NCBI RefSeq assembly: GCF_047654785.1
Contig: NZ_JASGKQ010000003.1
Location: 186,001 to 250,000 of the forward strand
Direction of reading: 5' to 3'
Source of the DNA: Pelomonas sp047654785
GTDB taxonomy: Bacteria > Pseudomonadota > Gammaproteobacteria > Burkholderiales > Burkholderiaceae_C
Length of the DNA stretch: 64,000 bases
A model generated the notes under the pieces. The model saw nothing but the letters and a program-made list of their open reading frames with translations, did no database searches and was not told the DNA's origin. Within the stretch, counting starts at the first letter, position 1. Each line of letters begins with the position of its first letter. Positions 43,492-51,773 of the stretch are shown in pieces. The translations under genes and the position numbers were made by a program.

Positions 43492-45966
43492 TCAGAACCG
43501 GGCCTTCAGCGTCACGCTGGCCGAGCGTGGGCTGCCGTATTGCGAGCCCTGGCGGAAGGCGGTCAGGTAGGTCTTGTCGAACAGGTTCAGCAACTGCACG
43601 GACAAGTCCAGCCCGCGCCGCAGCTCGTAGCTGGCCGACAGGTCCACCACGCCGTAGGCGCCCTGGCTGAGCCGGTCGTCCGCGGTGCCGGCCACGCGGT
43701 CGTTGTCGGGGCCCACCTTGTCCTTGTACGTGCTGCCCTGCCAGCGCCAGCCCGCGCCGAGGGCCAGCCGCTGCCAGTCGCCGCTGAAGCGGTAGCGCGT
43801 GTAGAGCTTGGCCGTGCGGCGCGCGCTGGCCGTCAGCACGGGCCGGCCGGCGGCGTCGCGCACGCGGTGCTGGCCCAGGCCGGCGTTGACCTGCCAGCCC
43901 GGTGCCAGCTCGCCGCCCAGCTCGGCCTCCACGCCGGTGGCCACGGCGCCGGCCACGCCCACGTAGACCGGGTCGCCATCGACGATCTCGCCGGTCTCCT
44001 CGGCGAGGTTGTCCTGCTTGATGCGGAACAGCGCGAAGGACGCGTTCAGCCGGCCGCCGAAGAACTCGGCCTTCAGCCCGGTCTCCCAGGCCCCGCCCTT
44101 GACCGGGCCCAGCAGCTCGCGCTGGCGGTCGCGGTGGCTCTGCGGCGTGAAGATGTCGGTGTAGCTGGCGTAGGCGGACCAGGCGGGCCCCAGGTCCAGC
44201 ACCGCGCCGACGTAGGGGCTGGCGATGCGCTCGTGTTCGTAGCCGCTGGCCTGGGTGCCCACGTCGTCGCGCGTGCTGCGCGCGTTCTTCCAGGTGCTCA
44301 GCCGCGAGCCCAGCACCAGCGCCAGCGCGTCGGTGGGCCGCAGGCGCACGGCGCCGTAGGCGGCGGTCTCGGTGATGCGCTCGTGCACGGTGCTGGCCCA
44401 GACGCGCTCCTCGCGCGTCAGCGGCGGCAGGCTGGCCGCGTCGGCCGGGAACCGGGCCGGCGCGTAGCCGTCCCAGTCGTAGTAGTTGTCGTCCGCGGCG
44501 CGGCTGACGGTGCGGCTCAGGCCCAGCATCAGCTCGTGCCGGCGGCCCAGCCACTCGAAGGGGCCGGACGCGTTGGCCGCCGTGGCGCTGCGCCGGGCCT
44601 GGTCGAGGTTCTCGTCCCGCCAGGCCCATGCGCCGCTGCCGTCGGGCTTGGCGAAGCCCTCCCAGACGACGCCCTGCAGCGCGCTGCTGCTGCGCTGGTG
44701 GCTGTGCGACAGCCGGGCCGTCCAGCCGTTGGCGAACGCGTGCTCCAGGTCGGCGCCCACCAGCGTGGTGTCGGTGGTCCAGCGCGTCCACGCGGGCACC
44801 TGCGAGAAGCTGCGCGGCAGCGCGATGCGGCTGCCGTCGCGGTAGAACATGGGCACGGCGCCGCCGAAGGGCACGCCGTCCACGTCGCTGCTGATGCGGT
44901 GCGCGCTGACGGACACGACGGTCCGCGCGCCCAGGTCGGCCTCCACGATGCCGAAGGCCGACGCGTTGCGGCGCGCATAGCGGTCGATGAACGAATGCTT
45001 GTGCTCGGCCGCCGCCGCCGCGCGCCCGCGCAGGCCGCGCGTGCCGAACAGCGGGCCGGACACGTCGGCCTCCAGCCGCGCGCGGTCCCACGAGCCCCAG
45101 CTGCCCGTCAGCAGCGCCTGCGGCGTGGCGGTGGGCCGTTTGCGCACCAGGTTCACGCCGGCCGACGGCTGGCCCGCGCCGCTCGCCAGGCCGGTGGCGC
45201 CCTTGACGACCTCCACGCGGTCGAAGGCCACCATGTCCATCTGGCTCTGGTACAGCAGGCCGTAGGCGCCTGCGGGATAGCTGGAGACGGGCAGGCCATC
45301 GACCAGGAAGTTGCCCACCTCGAAGCCGCGCGCAAACATGCCGTAGCGCTCGCTGTCGTGCTGTTCGTAGTTGAGCCCCGGCACCTGCTTGAGCACGTCG
45401 GGCAGGCTGGCCAGGCCCTGGTCCTCGATCTGCTGGCGGGTGACGACGCTGACCGTCTGCGGCGTCTGCCGGATGGACAGCGCCAGGCCCGTGGCCGCGC
45501 TCATGCGGCCGGTGGTGTAGGAGCCGCTGCCTTCGGTCAGCGCGTCCAGCGCGGTGGCCTGCACGTGCACCACCGGCAGCGCCGGCTCTGCATCGGGTGC
45601 GGGTGCGGGTGCGGGGCGCAGCAGGTAGCCGCCGTTGGGCTGGCGCTGCGCCGCCAGCGGCGTGCCGGCCAGCAGCGCGCGCAGCGCCTCGTCCGGCGTG
45701 TGCTGGCCGCGCAGGCCGCGGGTCTGCAGGTCGCGCGTCTGCTCGGTCGAGAACGACAGCAGCAGGCCGGCCTCGCGGCCCAGCCGGGTGAGGGCGGGGG
45801 CCAGCGGGCCGGCGGGAATGTCGTAGGCCTGGCGGGCCTCGGCGGCCTGCGCTTGGGCGCCTGCGTGAAGTGCCAGCAGCGCCAGTGGTGGCGGGGCGAG
45901 GCAGGCCAGCGTGCTGGCGAGCGAGACGAGAGTGCGGCGAATGCGAGGCCGGGGCTGATGACCCAT
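43492..45966 (-). CDS. TonB-dependent siderophore receptor with N-terminal signalling (STN) domain
   Basis: The 824-residue outer-membrane receptor has a signal peptide ending near AGAQAQA, an STN domain (residues ~45-115: YDIPAGPLAPALTRLGREAG), a plug domain (~145-265: QTPQTVSVVTRQQIEDQG, VEVVKGATGLASGAGQPS) and a 22-stranded barrel ending in the aromatic SASVTLKARF. The STN domain indicates transcriptional signalling through the FecR/FecI pair encoded just upstream. It resembles FpvA/FoxA-type ferric hydroxamate or mixed siderophore receptors; the ligand cannot be deduced. Confidence 0.95.
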   Translation of the reverse strand: MGHQPRPRIRRTLVSLASTLACLAPPPLALLALHAGAQAQAAEARQAYDIPAGPLAPALTRLGREAGLLLSFSTEQTRDLQTRGLRGQHTPDEALRALLAGTPLAAQRQPNGGYLLRPAPAPAPDAEPALPVVHVQATALDALTEGSGSYTTGRMSAATGLALSIRQTPQTVSVVTRQQIEDQGLASLPDVLKQVPGLNYEQHDSERYGMFARGFEVGNFLVDGLPVSSYPAGAYGLLYQSQMDMVAFDRVEVVKGATGLASGAGQPSAGVNLVRKRPTATPQALLTGSWGSWDRARLEADVSGPLFGTRGLRGRAAAAAEHKHSFIDRYARRNASAFGIVEADLGARTVVSVSAHRISSDVDGVPFGGAVPMFYRDGSRIALPRSFSQVPAWTRWTTDTTLVGADLEHAFANGWTARLSHSHQRSSSALQGVVWEGFAKPDGSGAWAWRDENLDQARRSATAANASGPFEWLGRRHELMLGLSRTVSRAADDNYYDWDGYAPARFPADAASLPPLTREERVWASTVHERITETAAYGAVRLRPTDALALVLGSRLSTWKNARSTRDDVGTQASGYEHERIASPYVGAVLDLGPAWSAYASYTDIFTPQSHRDRQRELLGPVKGGAWETGLKAEFFGGRLNASFALFRIKQDNLAEETGEIVDGDPVYVGVAGAVATGVEAELGGELAPGWQVNAGLGQHRVRDAAGRPVLTASARRTAKLYTRYRFSGDWQRLALGAGWRWQGSTYKDKVGPDNDRVAGTADDRLSQGAYGVVDLSASYELRRGLDLSVQLLNLFDKTYLTAFRQGSQYGSPRSASVTLKARF

Positions 45967-46114
45967 GCTGCGTGTCCTTTGCGGCGGGATGGAAGTTCGG
46001 GGTTCACTTCCATTGCCCCGCGAGGCGCGAAAAGGGATCAGCGTGGCTGGAATTTTTTGGCTGTTTGCGCGTTAGACCCCAGCGGTCGGCGCGAGGGCTG
46101 GATGGCGCCGGGAC

Positions 46115-46194
46115 GCGGGGGTGGGCAATTGCTCCGTGTCCCCCGGGCCGCTGCGCGGCCCTCCTCCTTTACCTGCGCAATTGCCCACCCCCGC
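46115..46194. repeat. Palindromic element with 17-bp arms (unit 1)
   Basis: Perfect 17-bp inverted arms, GCGGGGGTGGGCAATTG (46115-46131) and its complement (46178-46194), surround a 46-bp core containing GTGTCCCCCGGGCCGCT. The same core recurs in inverted orientation at 46273-46317 with different arms. This and unit 2 fill most of the 424-bp gap between the receptor gene and fecR, which holds no gene. Confidence 0.75.
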
Positions 46195-46250
46195 ATCCCG
46201 GCTTGTCCACCAATCGGTTTTCGCGGCCTACACCGAGCGCAACGAGAAGC

Positions 46251-46339
46251 AGGAGGACGGGCAGGCCTGATGCGCAGGTCAAGGAGGAGGCCGCGTAGCG
46301 GCCCGGGGGACACGAAGCATCAGGCCTGCCCGTTCTCCT
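46251..46339. repeat. Palindromic element with 22-bp arms (unit 2)
   Basis: The 22-bp inverted arms (46251-46272 and 46318-46339, one mismatch; inner part GGGCAGGCCTGATG) surround a 45-bp core. The core is the reverse complement of the core of unit 1 with about four differences. The pair therefore shares the loop but not the stems. Confidence 0.75.
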
Positions 46340-46390
46340 GCGCCCAGCCCAACCTCACGAACCAACGCGCAAGCAACCAATTTTTTGCGC

Positions 46391-47356
46391 TCAGGCGGGC
46401 GGGCCCACGCTCACCCAGTAGCGCGTGACGCGCCGCACCGCCACCGGCAGCGCGGCCTGCAGCAGTTCCAGCACCCGGTCGGTGTCGGCCAGCGGGTAGG
46501 TGCCGCTGACCTTGAGCCCGGCCACGGCGTCGCTGCAGGACAGCCGGCCCGGGCGGTGGCGCGCGAGTTCGGCGAGGAAGTCGGCCAGCGGCATGTCCTG
46601 CGCGACCAGCAGGCCCTGCGTCCAGGCGGTGGCGTCGTCGCTGGCGGCGCCGGTGGCCGCCGCCGCGTCGGCGGCCAGGCGGCCTTGCTGGCCGGCGCGC
46701 AAGCGCAGCACGGCGGCGGGCGCGCGGCGCGGGCGCAGTTCCACCGCGCCGTCGAACACGGCCACGCGGCAGGCGCCGTCGGGCTGCAGCGCGGCGTCGC
46801 GCACGCTGAACCGCGTGCCCAGCGCGTCGATGCGGCCCTGGCCGGTTTCGACCGCGAAGGGCCGCGCGTCGGCCGCGGTGCGCACGAGGATCTCGCCGCC
46901 CAGCAGCTTCAGCAGCCGCTCCGTCGCGGTGAAGGCGAGGCGGATGGCGCTGCCGGCGTTGAGCTGCAGCTGGCTGCCGTCCGGCAGCGCCAAGGCCAGG
47001 CGCTCGCCGGTGCCGGTGCGGGCGTCCGCCGTCCAGCGCTGCCAGGGCTCGCCCTGCCACGCCAGTCCGGCCGCGCCGCCGGTGAACAGCAGCAGCGCCA
47101 GCGTCTTGGCCGCCTGGCGGCGGCGCGGCGGCGGCGCCAGCGCGGCATGGGCCAGTGCGGAGGGCAGGCTGCCCAGCTTGGCGCCGAAGGCCTCGACGTG
47201 CTGCCAGGCGCGTTCGTGGTCGGGGTGGGCGGCGCGCCAGCCCAGCCAGCGCTGGCGTAGCTCGTCGCTGGCGGGCGCGGCCTGCAACTCCAGCAGCCAC
47301 TCCACGGCCTGCTGGCGCACGACCGGCGCGAGGTCTTGCGGCGAGGCAGCGTTCAT
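46391..47356 (-). CDS. FecR-type anti-sigma factor/signal transducer
   Basis: The 321-residue protein has an N-terminal cytoplasmic DUF4880 region (QAVEWLLELQAAPASDELRQ, WLGWRAAHPDHERAWQHVE), one membrane segment (TLALLLFTGGAAGLAW), a periplasmic FecR domain (ERLALALPDGSQLQLNAGSA, GRIDALGTRFSVRD) and a C-terminal STN-like part that would meet the receptor's STN domain. It would hold the neighbouring ECF sigma factor and release it on siderophore binding. Confidence 0.92.
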   Translation of the reverse strand: MNAASPQDLAPVVRQQAVEWLLELQAAPASDELRQRWLGWRAAHPDHERAWQHVEAFGAKLGSLPSALAHAALAPPPRRRQAAKTLALLLFTGGAAGLAWQGEPWQRWTADARTGTGERLALALPDGSQLQLNAGSAIRLAFTATERLLKLLGGEILVRTAADARPFAVETGQGRIDALGTRFSVRDAALQPDGACRVAVFDGAVELRPRRAPAAVLRLRAGQQGRLAADAAAATGAASDDATAWTQGLLVAQDMPLADFLAELARHRPGRLSCSDAVAGLKVSGTYPLADTDRVLELLQAALPVAVRRVTRYWVSVGPPA

Positions 47357-47444
47357 TTCAGTTGGCCCTGGTGATATGAGCCACTCGCGTTGGAAGAAAC
47401 GCGGACTGGCGCCGGGCCGCCCCAAGCCGGCCCGCAGGCGATGT

Positions 47445-47467
47445 GCGTTCGGCTCAACGCCGAACGC
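47445..47467. other. Hairpin between fecR and fecI
   Basis: A perfect 9-bp stem, GCGTTCGGC (47445-47453) with GCCGAACGC (47459-47467), has a 5-base loop and sits within the 189-bp gap between the sigma factor and fecR. Other inverted GC stretches (CCCCAAG/CTTGGGG) surround it. No T-tract follows, so it may be a repeat element or an mRNA processing structure. Confidence 0.4.
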
Positions 47468-47545
47468 ATCGCCGTCCCCTTGGGGGACCGACTGGGCTTG
47501 CCGGCGTGCAGCCGGCGCAAGACCGGGCGAGGGGCTTGCTTCATG

Positions 47546-48046
47546 TCAGGCGAAGCAGCATTGCATCAACGCCCTGGCCACGTAGCGCTTGACGGTGGGC
47601 ACGGACAGGCCCAGCTGTGCGGCGATCTCGGCCTGCGGGAGCCCGTCCAGTTGCGACAGCAGGAAGGCCTGGCGCACCGGCGTGGGCAGGCCGTCGAGCC
47701 GGCGGTCCAGCTCCACCAGCGCCTCGATCAGCAGCGCCCGCTCCTCGGGCGACGGCGCCAGCGGCTCGGGCTGCAGCGCCAGCGCCTCCAGGTAGGCCGC
47801 TTCGATGCGCTGGTGGCGGCGCTGGTTGAGCAGCAGACCGTGGGCGATGGTGGTCAGCAGCGCGCGCGGCTCGCGGATGGCGGGCAGGGCCTCCTTGGCC
47901 AGCAGGCGCACGAAGGTGTCGTGCGCCAGGTCGGCCGCGCCGAAGGAGTCGCCCAGCCGGCGGCGCAGCCAGCCCTGCAGCCAGCCGTGGTGGTCGGCAT
48001 ACCAGGCATCGACTTGGGCGTGAAGGGCGAACTCGCTGCGGACCAC
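47546..48046 (-). CDS. ECF sigma factor, FecI family
   Basis: The 166-residue sigma factor has region 2 (HHGWLQGWLRRRLGDSFGAADLAHDTFVRLL) and region 4 (LPTPVRQAFLLSQLDGLPQAEIAAQLGLSVPTVKRYVARAL), with the helix-turn-helix near the C terminus. FecI-type factors direct transcription of their cognate receptor gene. The start is a GTG at 48046. A Fur box lies about 40 bases upstream, so iron starvation would raise its level. Confidence 0.93.
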   Translation of the reverse strand: MVRSEFALHAQVDAWYADHHGWLQGWLRRRLGDSFGAADLAHDTFVRLLAKEALPAIREPRALLTTIAHGLLLNQRRHQRIEAAYLEALALQPEPLAPSPEERALLIEALVELDRRLDGLPTPVRQAFLLSQLDGLPQAEIAAQLGLSVPTVKRYVARALMQCCFA

Positions 48047-48087
48047 GGGAGCCTTCCTGTGCTCGCGGCCGGCAAGGCAGGGAGCTG

Positions 48088-48106
48088 GATGAGAATTGTT
48101 CTCATT
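48088..48106 (-). promoter_or_regulatory. Fur box upstream of the fecI-like gene
   Basis: GATGAGAATTGTTCTCATT is a near-perfect palindrome around ATGAGAATnnTTCTCAT and matches the 19-bp Fur consensus GATAATGATAATCATTATC at most symmetrical positions. It sits ~40 bases before the sigma factor start, in the gap behind the pectate lyase stop. Confidence 0.8.
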
Positions 48107-48118
48107 CTACGGAAAGGC

Positions 48119-49513
48119 TCAGCGCATCAGGTGCGCCACCAGCCCGCTCAGGTAGCGCTCCAGCTGCGTGTAGCCGCTCGCCGGGTCCACCCGGTTCGCG
48201 TCGCCGGGGTCGCGCGGGTCCAGGCCGTGGGCGGCCTCCCAGGCGTCCGGCATGCCGTCGCCGTCGCTGTCCAGCGGCGCGGGCGCGCTCTTCAGCGCGG
48301 GCCAGCCGCCCACCTCGGCCTGGCTGTCGATGAGCCGGCCGCGGCGCTGGCGCACGTCGGCGACGACGCGCTGGTCCACCGCGTCGCGCACCAGCGACGC
48401 GCCGGCGCCGGCCAGCACGCGCGCCAGCGTCTCGCCGGGGGCCTGGACCGTGACCGGCGCGAACGGCAGCGCCGCCGCGAGTTTGTAGCCGGCCGGCAGC
48501 CCGCCGGGCAGGTGCTGCGCATGCGCGCGCACCAGCGTCCACGGGTCGGCGGGCACGCGGCCGTCCATGCTGTTGCCGGCGAAGAAGGCGCGCGCGCCGG
48601 GGTTGCTTTCCTCGAACGCGAACTGGCCCTTGGAGCTGGGGCCGGTCAGGTAGACGTTGCCGACGAAGTTGTAGCTGGCGCGCTCGCCGTCGCGGTCCAG
48701 GTTGTAGCCGGCGCGCCCGGCGCCCCAGTTGTAGAAGACGTTGGCGCGGAGGTCGTAGAAGCCGCCCAGCGGGTCGGCCTCGGGGCGGAGGTAGTTGCCG
48801 GGGCGGGGCATGCGGTCCTGGTGGTGCGCCCACAGGTTGTGGTGCATGGACAGCCGTGTGCCGTGCGCGCCGCGCAGCAGGCTGCCGAAGCCGTGGCAGA
48901 CGCCCTTTTTCGGCCCGTTGCAGTTCAGCGACTCGGCGATCAGGCTCCACTGCACGGTGACGTGCTGGTAGGCCGGGCGGCCCAGGTCGGCGCGGGCCAC
49001 CGACACCGACAGCGTCTCGTCGGTGGACCAGCTGGCGGACACGTGGTCCAGGATGATGCGCTGCCCGGCGCCGACGCTGATCGCGTCGTCGTCCGCGCCG
49101 GCCTCGTCGCCCAGGCGCGAGCGGATGAAGCGCACGACCACGTCGTCCGCGGCGATCACCAGCGGCTGGTCGCGCAGCGTGATGCCGTCGCCCGGCGCGG
49201 TCTGGCCGGCGATGGTGATGCGGCCGTGGGTGAGCTTCAGCGGCGTCTTCAGCGCGATGGTGCCGGACACGGCGAACACCACGGTGCGCGGGCCCGCAGC
49301 CTCGACGGCGGCACGCAGCGAGCCGGGGCCGGCATCGGCCAGCGTGGTCACGTAGACCGTCCGGCCGCCGCGCCCGCCTTGCGAGATGGCGCCTTCGCCC
49401 TCGGCGCCGGGGAAGGCGGGCAGCGTGGCTGGCGCCGACGCCGGGGCCGTGGGCGGCAGGCCCGTGCAGGCGGCGAGCAGCAGGGCGGCGGCGACTGCGG
49501 TGGTTTTCAGCAT
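48119..49513 (-). CDS. Pectate lyase (PL1-type), lipoprotein with C-terminal calcium-type repeat
   Basis: The 464-residue protein has a lipoprotein signal (AAALLLAACTG) and a right-handed beta-helix with the bacterial pectate lyase pattern: FPGAEGEGAISQGGRGG, VTTLADAGPGSLRAAVEA, RITIAGQTAPGDGITLRD, ILDHVSASWSTDETLSV and MHHNLWAHHQDRMPRPG (basic catalytic residues). It ends with a thrombospondin-3/dockerin-like calcium loop, DSDGDGMPDAWEAAHGLDP. It would cut polygalacturonate by beta-elimination at the cell surface. Its start overlaps the stop of ugd. Confidence 0.88.
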   Translation of the reverse strand: MLKTTAVAAALLLAACTGLPPTAPASAPATLPAFPGAEGEGAISQGGRGGRTVYVTTLADAGPGSLRAAVEAAGPRTVVFAVSGTIALKTPLKLTHGRITIAGQTAPGDGITLRDQPLVIAADDVVVRFIRSRLGDEAGADDDAISVGAGQRIILDHVSASWSTDETLSVSVARADLGRPAYQHVTVQWSLIAESLNCNGPKKGVCHGFGSLLRGAHGTRLSMHHNLWAHHQDRMPRPGNYLRPEADPLGGFYDLRANVFYNWGAGRAGYNLDRDGERASYNFVGNVYLTGPSSKGQFAFEESNPGARAFFAGNSMDGRVPADPWTLVRAHAQHLPGGLPAGYKLAAALPFAPVTVQAPGETLARVLAGAGASLVRDAVDQRVVADVRQRRGRLIDSQAEVGGWPALKSAPAPLDSDGDGMPDAWEAAHGLDPRDPGDANRVDPASGYTQLERYLSGLVAHLMR

Positions 49514-50979
49514 GCTTGACTGACGTTGTAAGAGGCTGCCAGGGTCGTGTTGATGGGGCAGCCCATGCTGATGTCTTGGCGCGTCGCCACTGGCGACGGC
49601 CCAGGTGATGGAAGTGGGTTGCAGTATTCCGGCGCGCCCTGGCCTTCCCCAGCGTTGCCACGACCGATGCCGCAGTAGTCGATGCCCAGAGACTTCATCA
49701 GCTTTGGGTCGTACAGATTGCGACCATCGAACACGATCGGCTGCTTGAGCGCGCCCTTGATGGCGTCGAAGTCCGGCGTACGGAACTCCTTCCATTCGGT
49801 GACGATCAGCAGTGCATCGGCCCCCTTGAGCGCGGCCTCGGCGCGGTCCACCAGCGCCACGTCGTCACGCGGTCCAAGCACTCGCGCCGTCTCGCTCATG
49901 GACACCGGATCGTAGGCTGCAACAGTAGCGCCCCGCCTGGCCAGCTCTTCGAGAATGACCAGTGCCGGTGCCTCTCGCATGTCGTCCGTGTTTGGCTTGA
50001 AGGCCAGCCCCCAGATCGCGAAACGGCGACCCCCGAGATCTTCGCCGAACCGCCCAACGACCTTGTCCACCAACACTCGCTTCTGGCGCTCGTTGGCCTC
50101 TTCCACGGCCGTGAGCACCTTCAACGGGATGCCCGCGTCGGCCGCCGCTCTGACTAGCGCCTTTACGTCCTTCGGAAAGCAGGAGCCACCGTAGCCGGCG
50201 CCGGCATACAGGTACTGGTAGCCGATGCGGGGATCGGAGCCGATACCTCGACGCACCAACTCGATGTCGGCCCCCACGCGCTCGGCCAGCAGCGCCAACT
50301 CGTTCATGAAGCTGATACGGGTGGCCAGCATTGCGTTGGCGGCGTACTTCGTGAATTCGGCGCTGCGCACGTCCATTACCAGCATGCGGTCTCGCGTGCG
50401 GTTGAATGGCGCGTACAGCGCCCGCATCAGCCGCGTGGCCTGCTCGTCGTCGGAGCCGACAATGATGCGGTCCGGCTTCATGAAGTCCTCGACCGCCGTG
50501 CCTTCCTTGAGGAACTCGGGGTTGGAAACAACCGCATAGGCCATGTCGGCGAGGCCGCGCTTGACCAGTTCCTCCCTGACCGCCGCACGCACTATGTCGG
50601 CTGTGCCCACGGGGACCGTGCTCTTATCGACGATGACCTTGTAGCCCATCATGCGCTGGCCAATGGAGCGGGCGGCGGCCACCACGCACCGCAGGTCGGC
50701 GGAGCCATCTTCGTCGGGCGGCGTGCCTACGCCAATGAACAACAGCGTGCCATGGCAGACCGCCATGTCCACGTCGGTCGTGAACTCCAGGCGGCCGGCG
50801 ACCACGTTCCGCCGCACAACCTCGTCGAGGCCCGGCTCGTGGATGGGGATCGCTCCGTCGCTCAGGATGCGGATCTTCTCGGGATTCGTGTCCAGGCAGA
50901 CCACATGGTTTCCCATCTCCGCGAGGCAGGCGCCAGCGACCAACCCGACATATCCGGTACCAATGGCGGTGACTCTCAT
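49507..50979 (-). CDS. ugd: UDP-glucose 6-dehydrogenase with unusual C-terminal extension
   Basis: The enzyme oxidises UDP-glucose to UDP-glucuronate for capsule or exopolysaccharide precursors. The product has 490 residues with the NAD-binding MRVTAIGTGYVGLVAGACLA, VDKSTVPVGTAD, NPEFLKEGTAVEDFMKPDRI, the catalytic Cys in YAGAGYGGSCFPKDVKAL and the IWGLAFKPNTDDMREAPAL region. Family members end near GIDYCGIGRG (about residue 447). Here the frame runs on for some 43 residues (EYCNPLPSPGPSPVATRQ...) into the start of the pectate lyase gene. Codon use is less GC-biased than upstream, in line with its place at the edge of the island. Confidence 0.93.
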   Translation of the reverse strand: MRVTAIGTGYVGLVAGACLAEMGNHVVCLDTNPEKIRILSDGAIPIHEPGLDEVVRRNVVAGRLEFTTDVDMAVCHGTLLFIGVGTPPDEDGSADLRCVVAAARSIGQRMMGYKVIVDKSTVPVGTADIVRAAVREELVKRGLADMAYAVVSNPEFLKEGTAVEDFMKPDRIIVGSDDEQATRLMRALYAPFNRTRDRMLVMDVRSAEFTKYAANAMLATRISFMNELALLAERVGADIELVRRGIGSDPRIGYQYLYAGAGYGGSCFPKDVKALVRAAADAGIPLKVLTAVEEANERQKRVLVDKVVGRFGEDLGGRRFAIWGLAFKPNTDDMREAPALVILEELARRGATVAAYDPVSMSETARVLGPRDDVALVDRAEAALKGADALLIVTEWKEFRTPDFDAIKGALKQPIVFDGRNLYDPKLMKSLGIDYCGIGRGNAGEGQGAPEYCNPLPSPGPSPVATRQDISMGCPINTTLAASYNVSQAC

Positions 50980-51303
50980 TCGTTGTCCTCGTTCAACAAA
51001 GGTGGTTCAGGGGTTTGTTTCGCAAGGGCTTTGTTGCCAAACTGCCTCGCGCCGGCTCAGCGAACCAGCGCTGTGGCTCAAGGTCTTGGCGAGCTTCCTC
51101 ATGGGGGGCGCTTTGCTCGTTAGTTAGTGACTAGCTCACGCCATGAGCCAGTCGGCCTGCTGACTGGTCGCACGAGCCCCACGTGGAGGTCCGCTGGAAC
51201 TGGCGATGGACGTGAAGTAATTGCAGCAGTGGCTGAGTTCGGTGTCGCGGCTGACGGCCTGCCAGAAGGCGCAGCTGCTCAAGATATTTAGTGCCGGCAG
51301 CAC
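50980..51303. other. Intergenic region, possible mobile-element debris
   Basis: The 324 bases upstream of ugd contain no gene I can support. A GCTTTGTTGCCAAACTG stretch near 51028 recalls insertion-sequence ends. The region leads straight into a truncated transposase, so it is probably the scar of earlier insertions together with the ugd promoter. Confidence 0.4.
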
Positions 51304-51594
51304 TGGCTCAAGATTCGAAGCAGGGCACGGAAGAGGCGTGTGCGCTGCACTGGAAGATCGAACAGTTTCACCGAGAACTCAAGCAGCTGACGGGCGTTGA
51401 GAAATGTCAGTGTCGCAAAGCACGAATGCAGAGAAACCACATCGCCTGCGCGATCTTGGTTTGGCTGTGGCTGCGGGCGGTGGCCAAGGAAAAACTCTCT
51501 TCGATGTATCAAATCAAGACCAGCTGGTTGTCCGAGCGGATGCGCCAGGAGTTGCATTTTTCGGCTTTGATGCTTTTTGCGTAATTCCTATAGG
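51304..51594 (+). pseudogene. 3' remnant of the 1102-bp insertion sequence transposase
   Basis: The last ~95 codons of the same transposase found whole at 53079-54092 and 57687-58700 are present here in the opposite orientation (LAQDSKQGTEEACALHW, WKIEQFHRELKQLTG, CQCRKARMQRNHIACAILVW). The 5' two-thirds are absent. The terminal repeat is degraded (GCGTAATTCCTA instead of GCGTAAGTCCTA), and the C-terminal residues differ from the complete copies, so this is an older copy. Confidence 0.85.
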
Positions 51595-51773
51595 TAACGA
51601 CAAAGATTTTTTATATTTTTTGCGCACAGTGCCGCAAGCTTGTGTTGTGCAAGTTGGTGCCGAGCGCGTTCAAGGGGTGTGAATATTATTGTATTTATAA
51701 CATCGCGAGACGTTTTTGAGCGATTAAATGGGTGCGTGGAAAATTATCTTTCCTCACAGCCGCAGTGAAAATT

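Noticed and set aside
50980..51290. A second identifiable insertion sequence upstream of the remnant
   Set aside because: GCTTTGTTGCCAAAC resembles some IS ends, but no partner repeat or coding remnant could be found.
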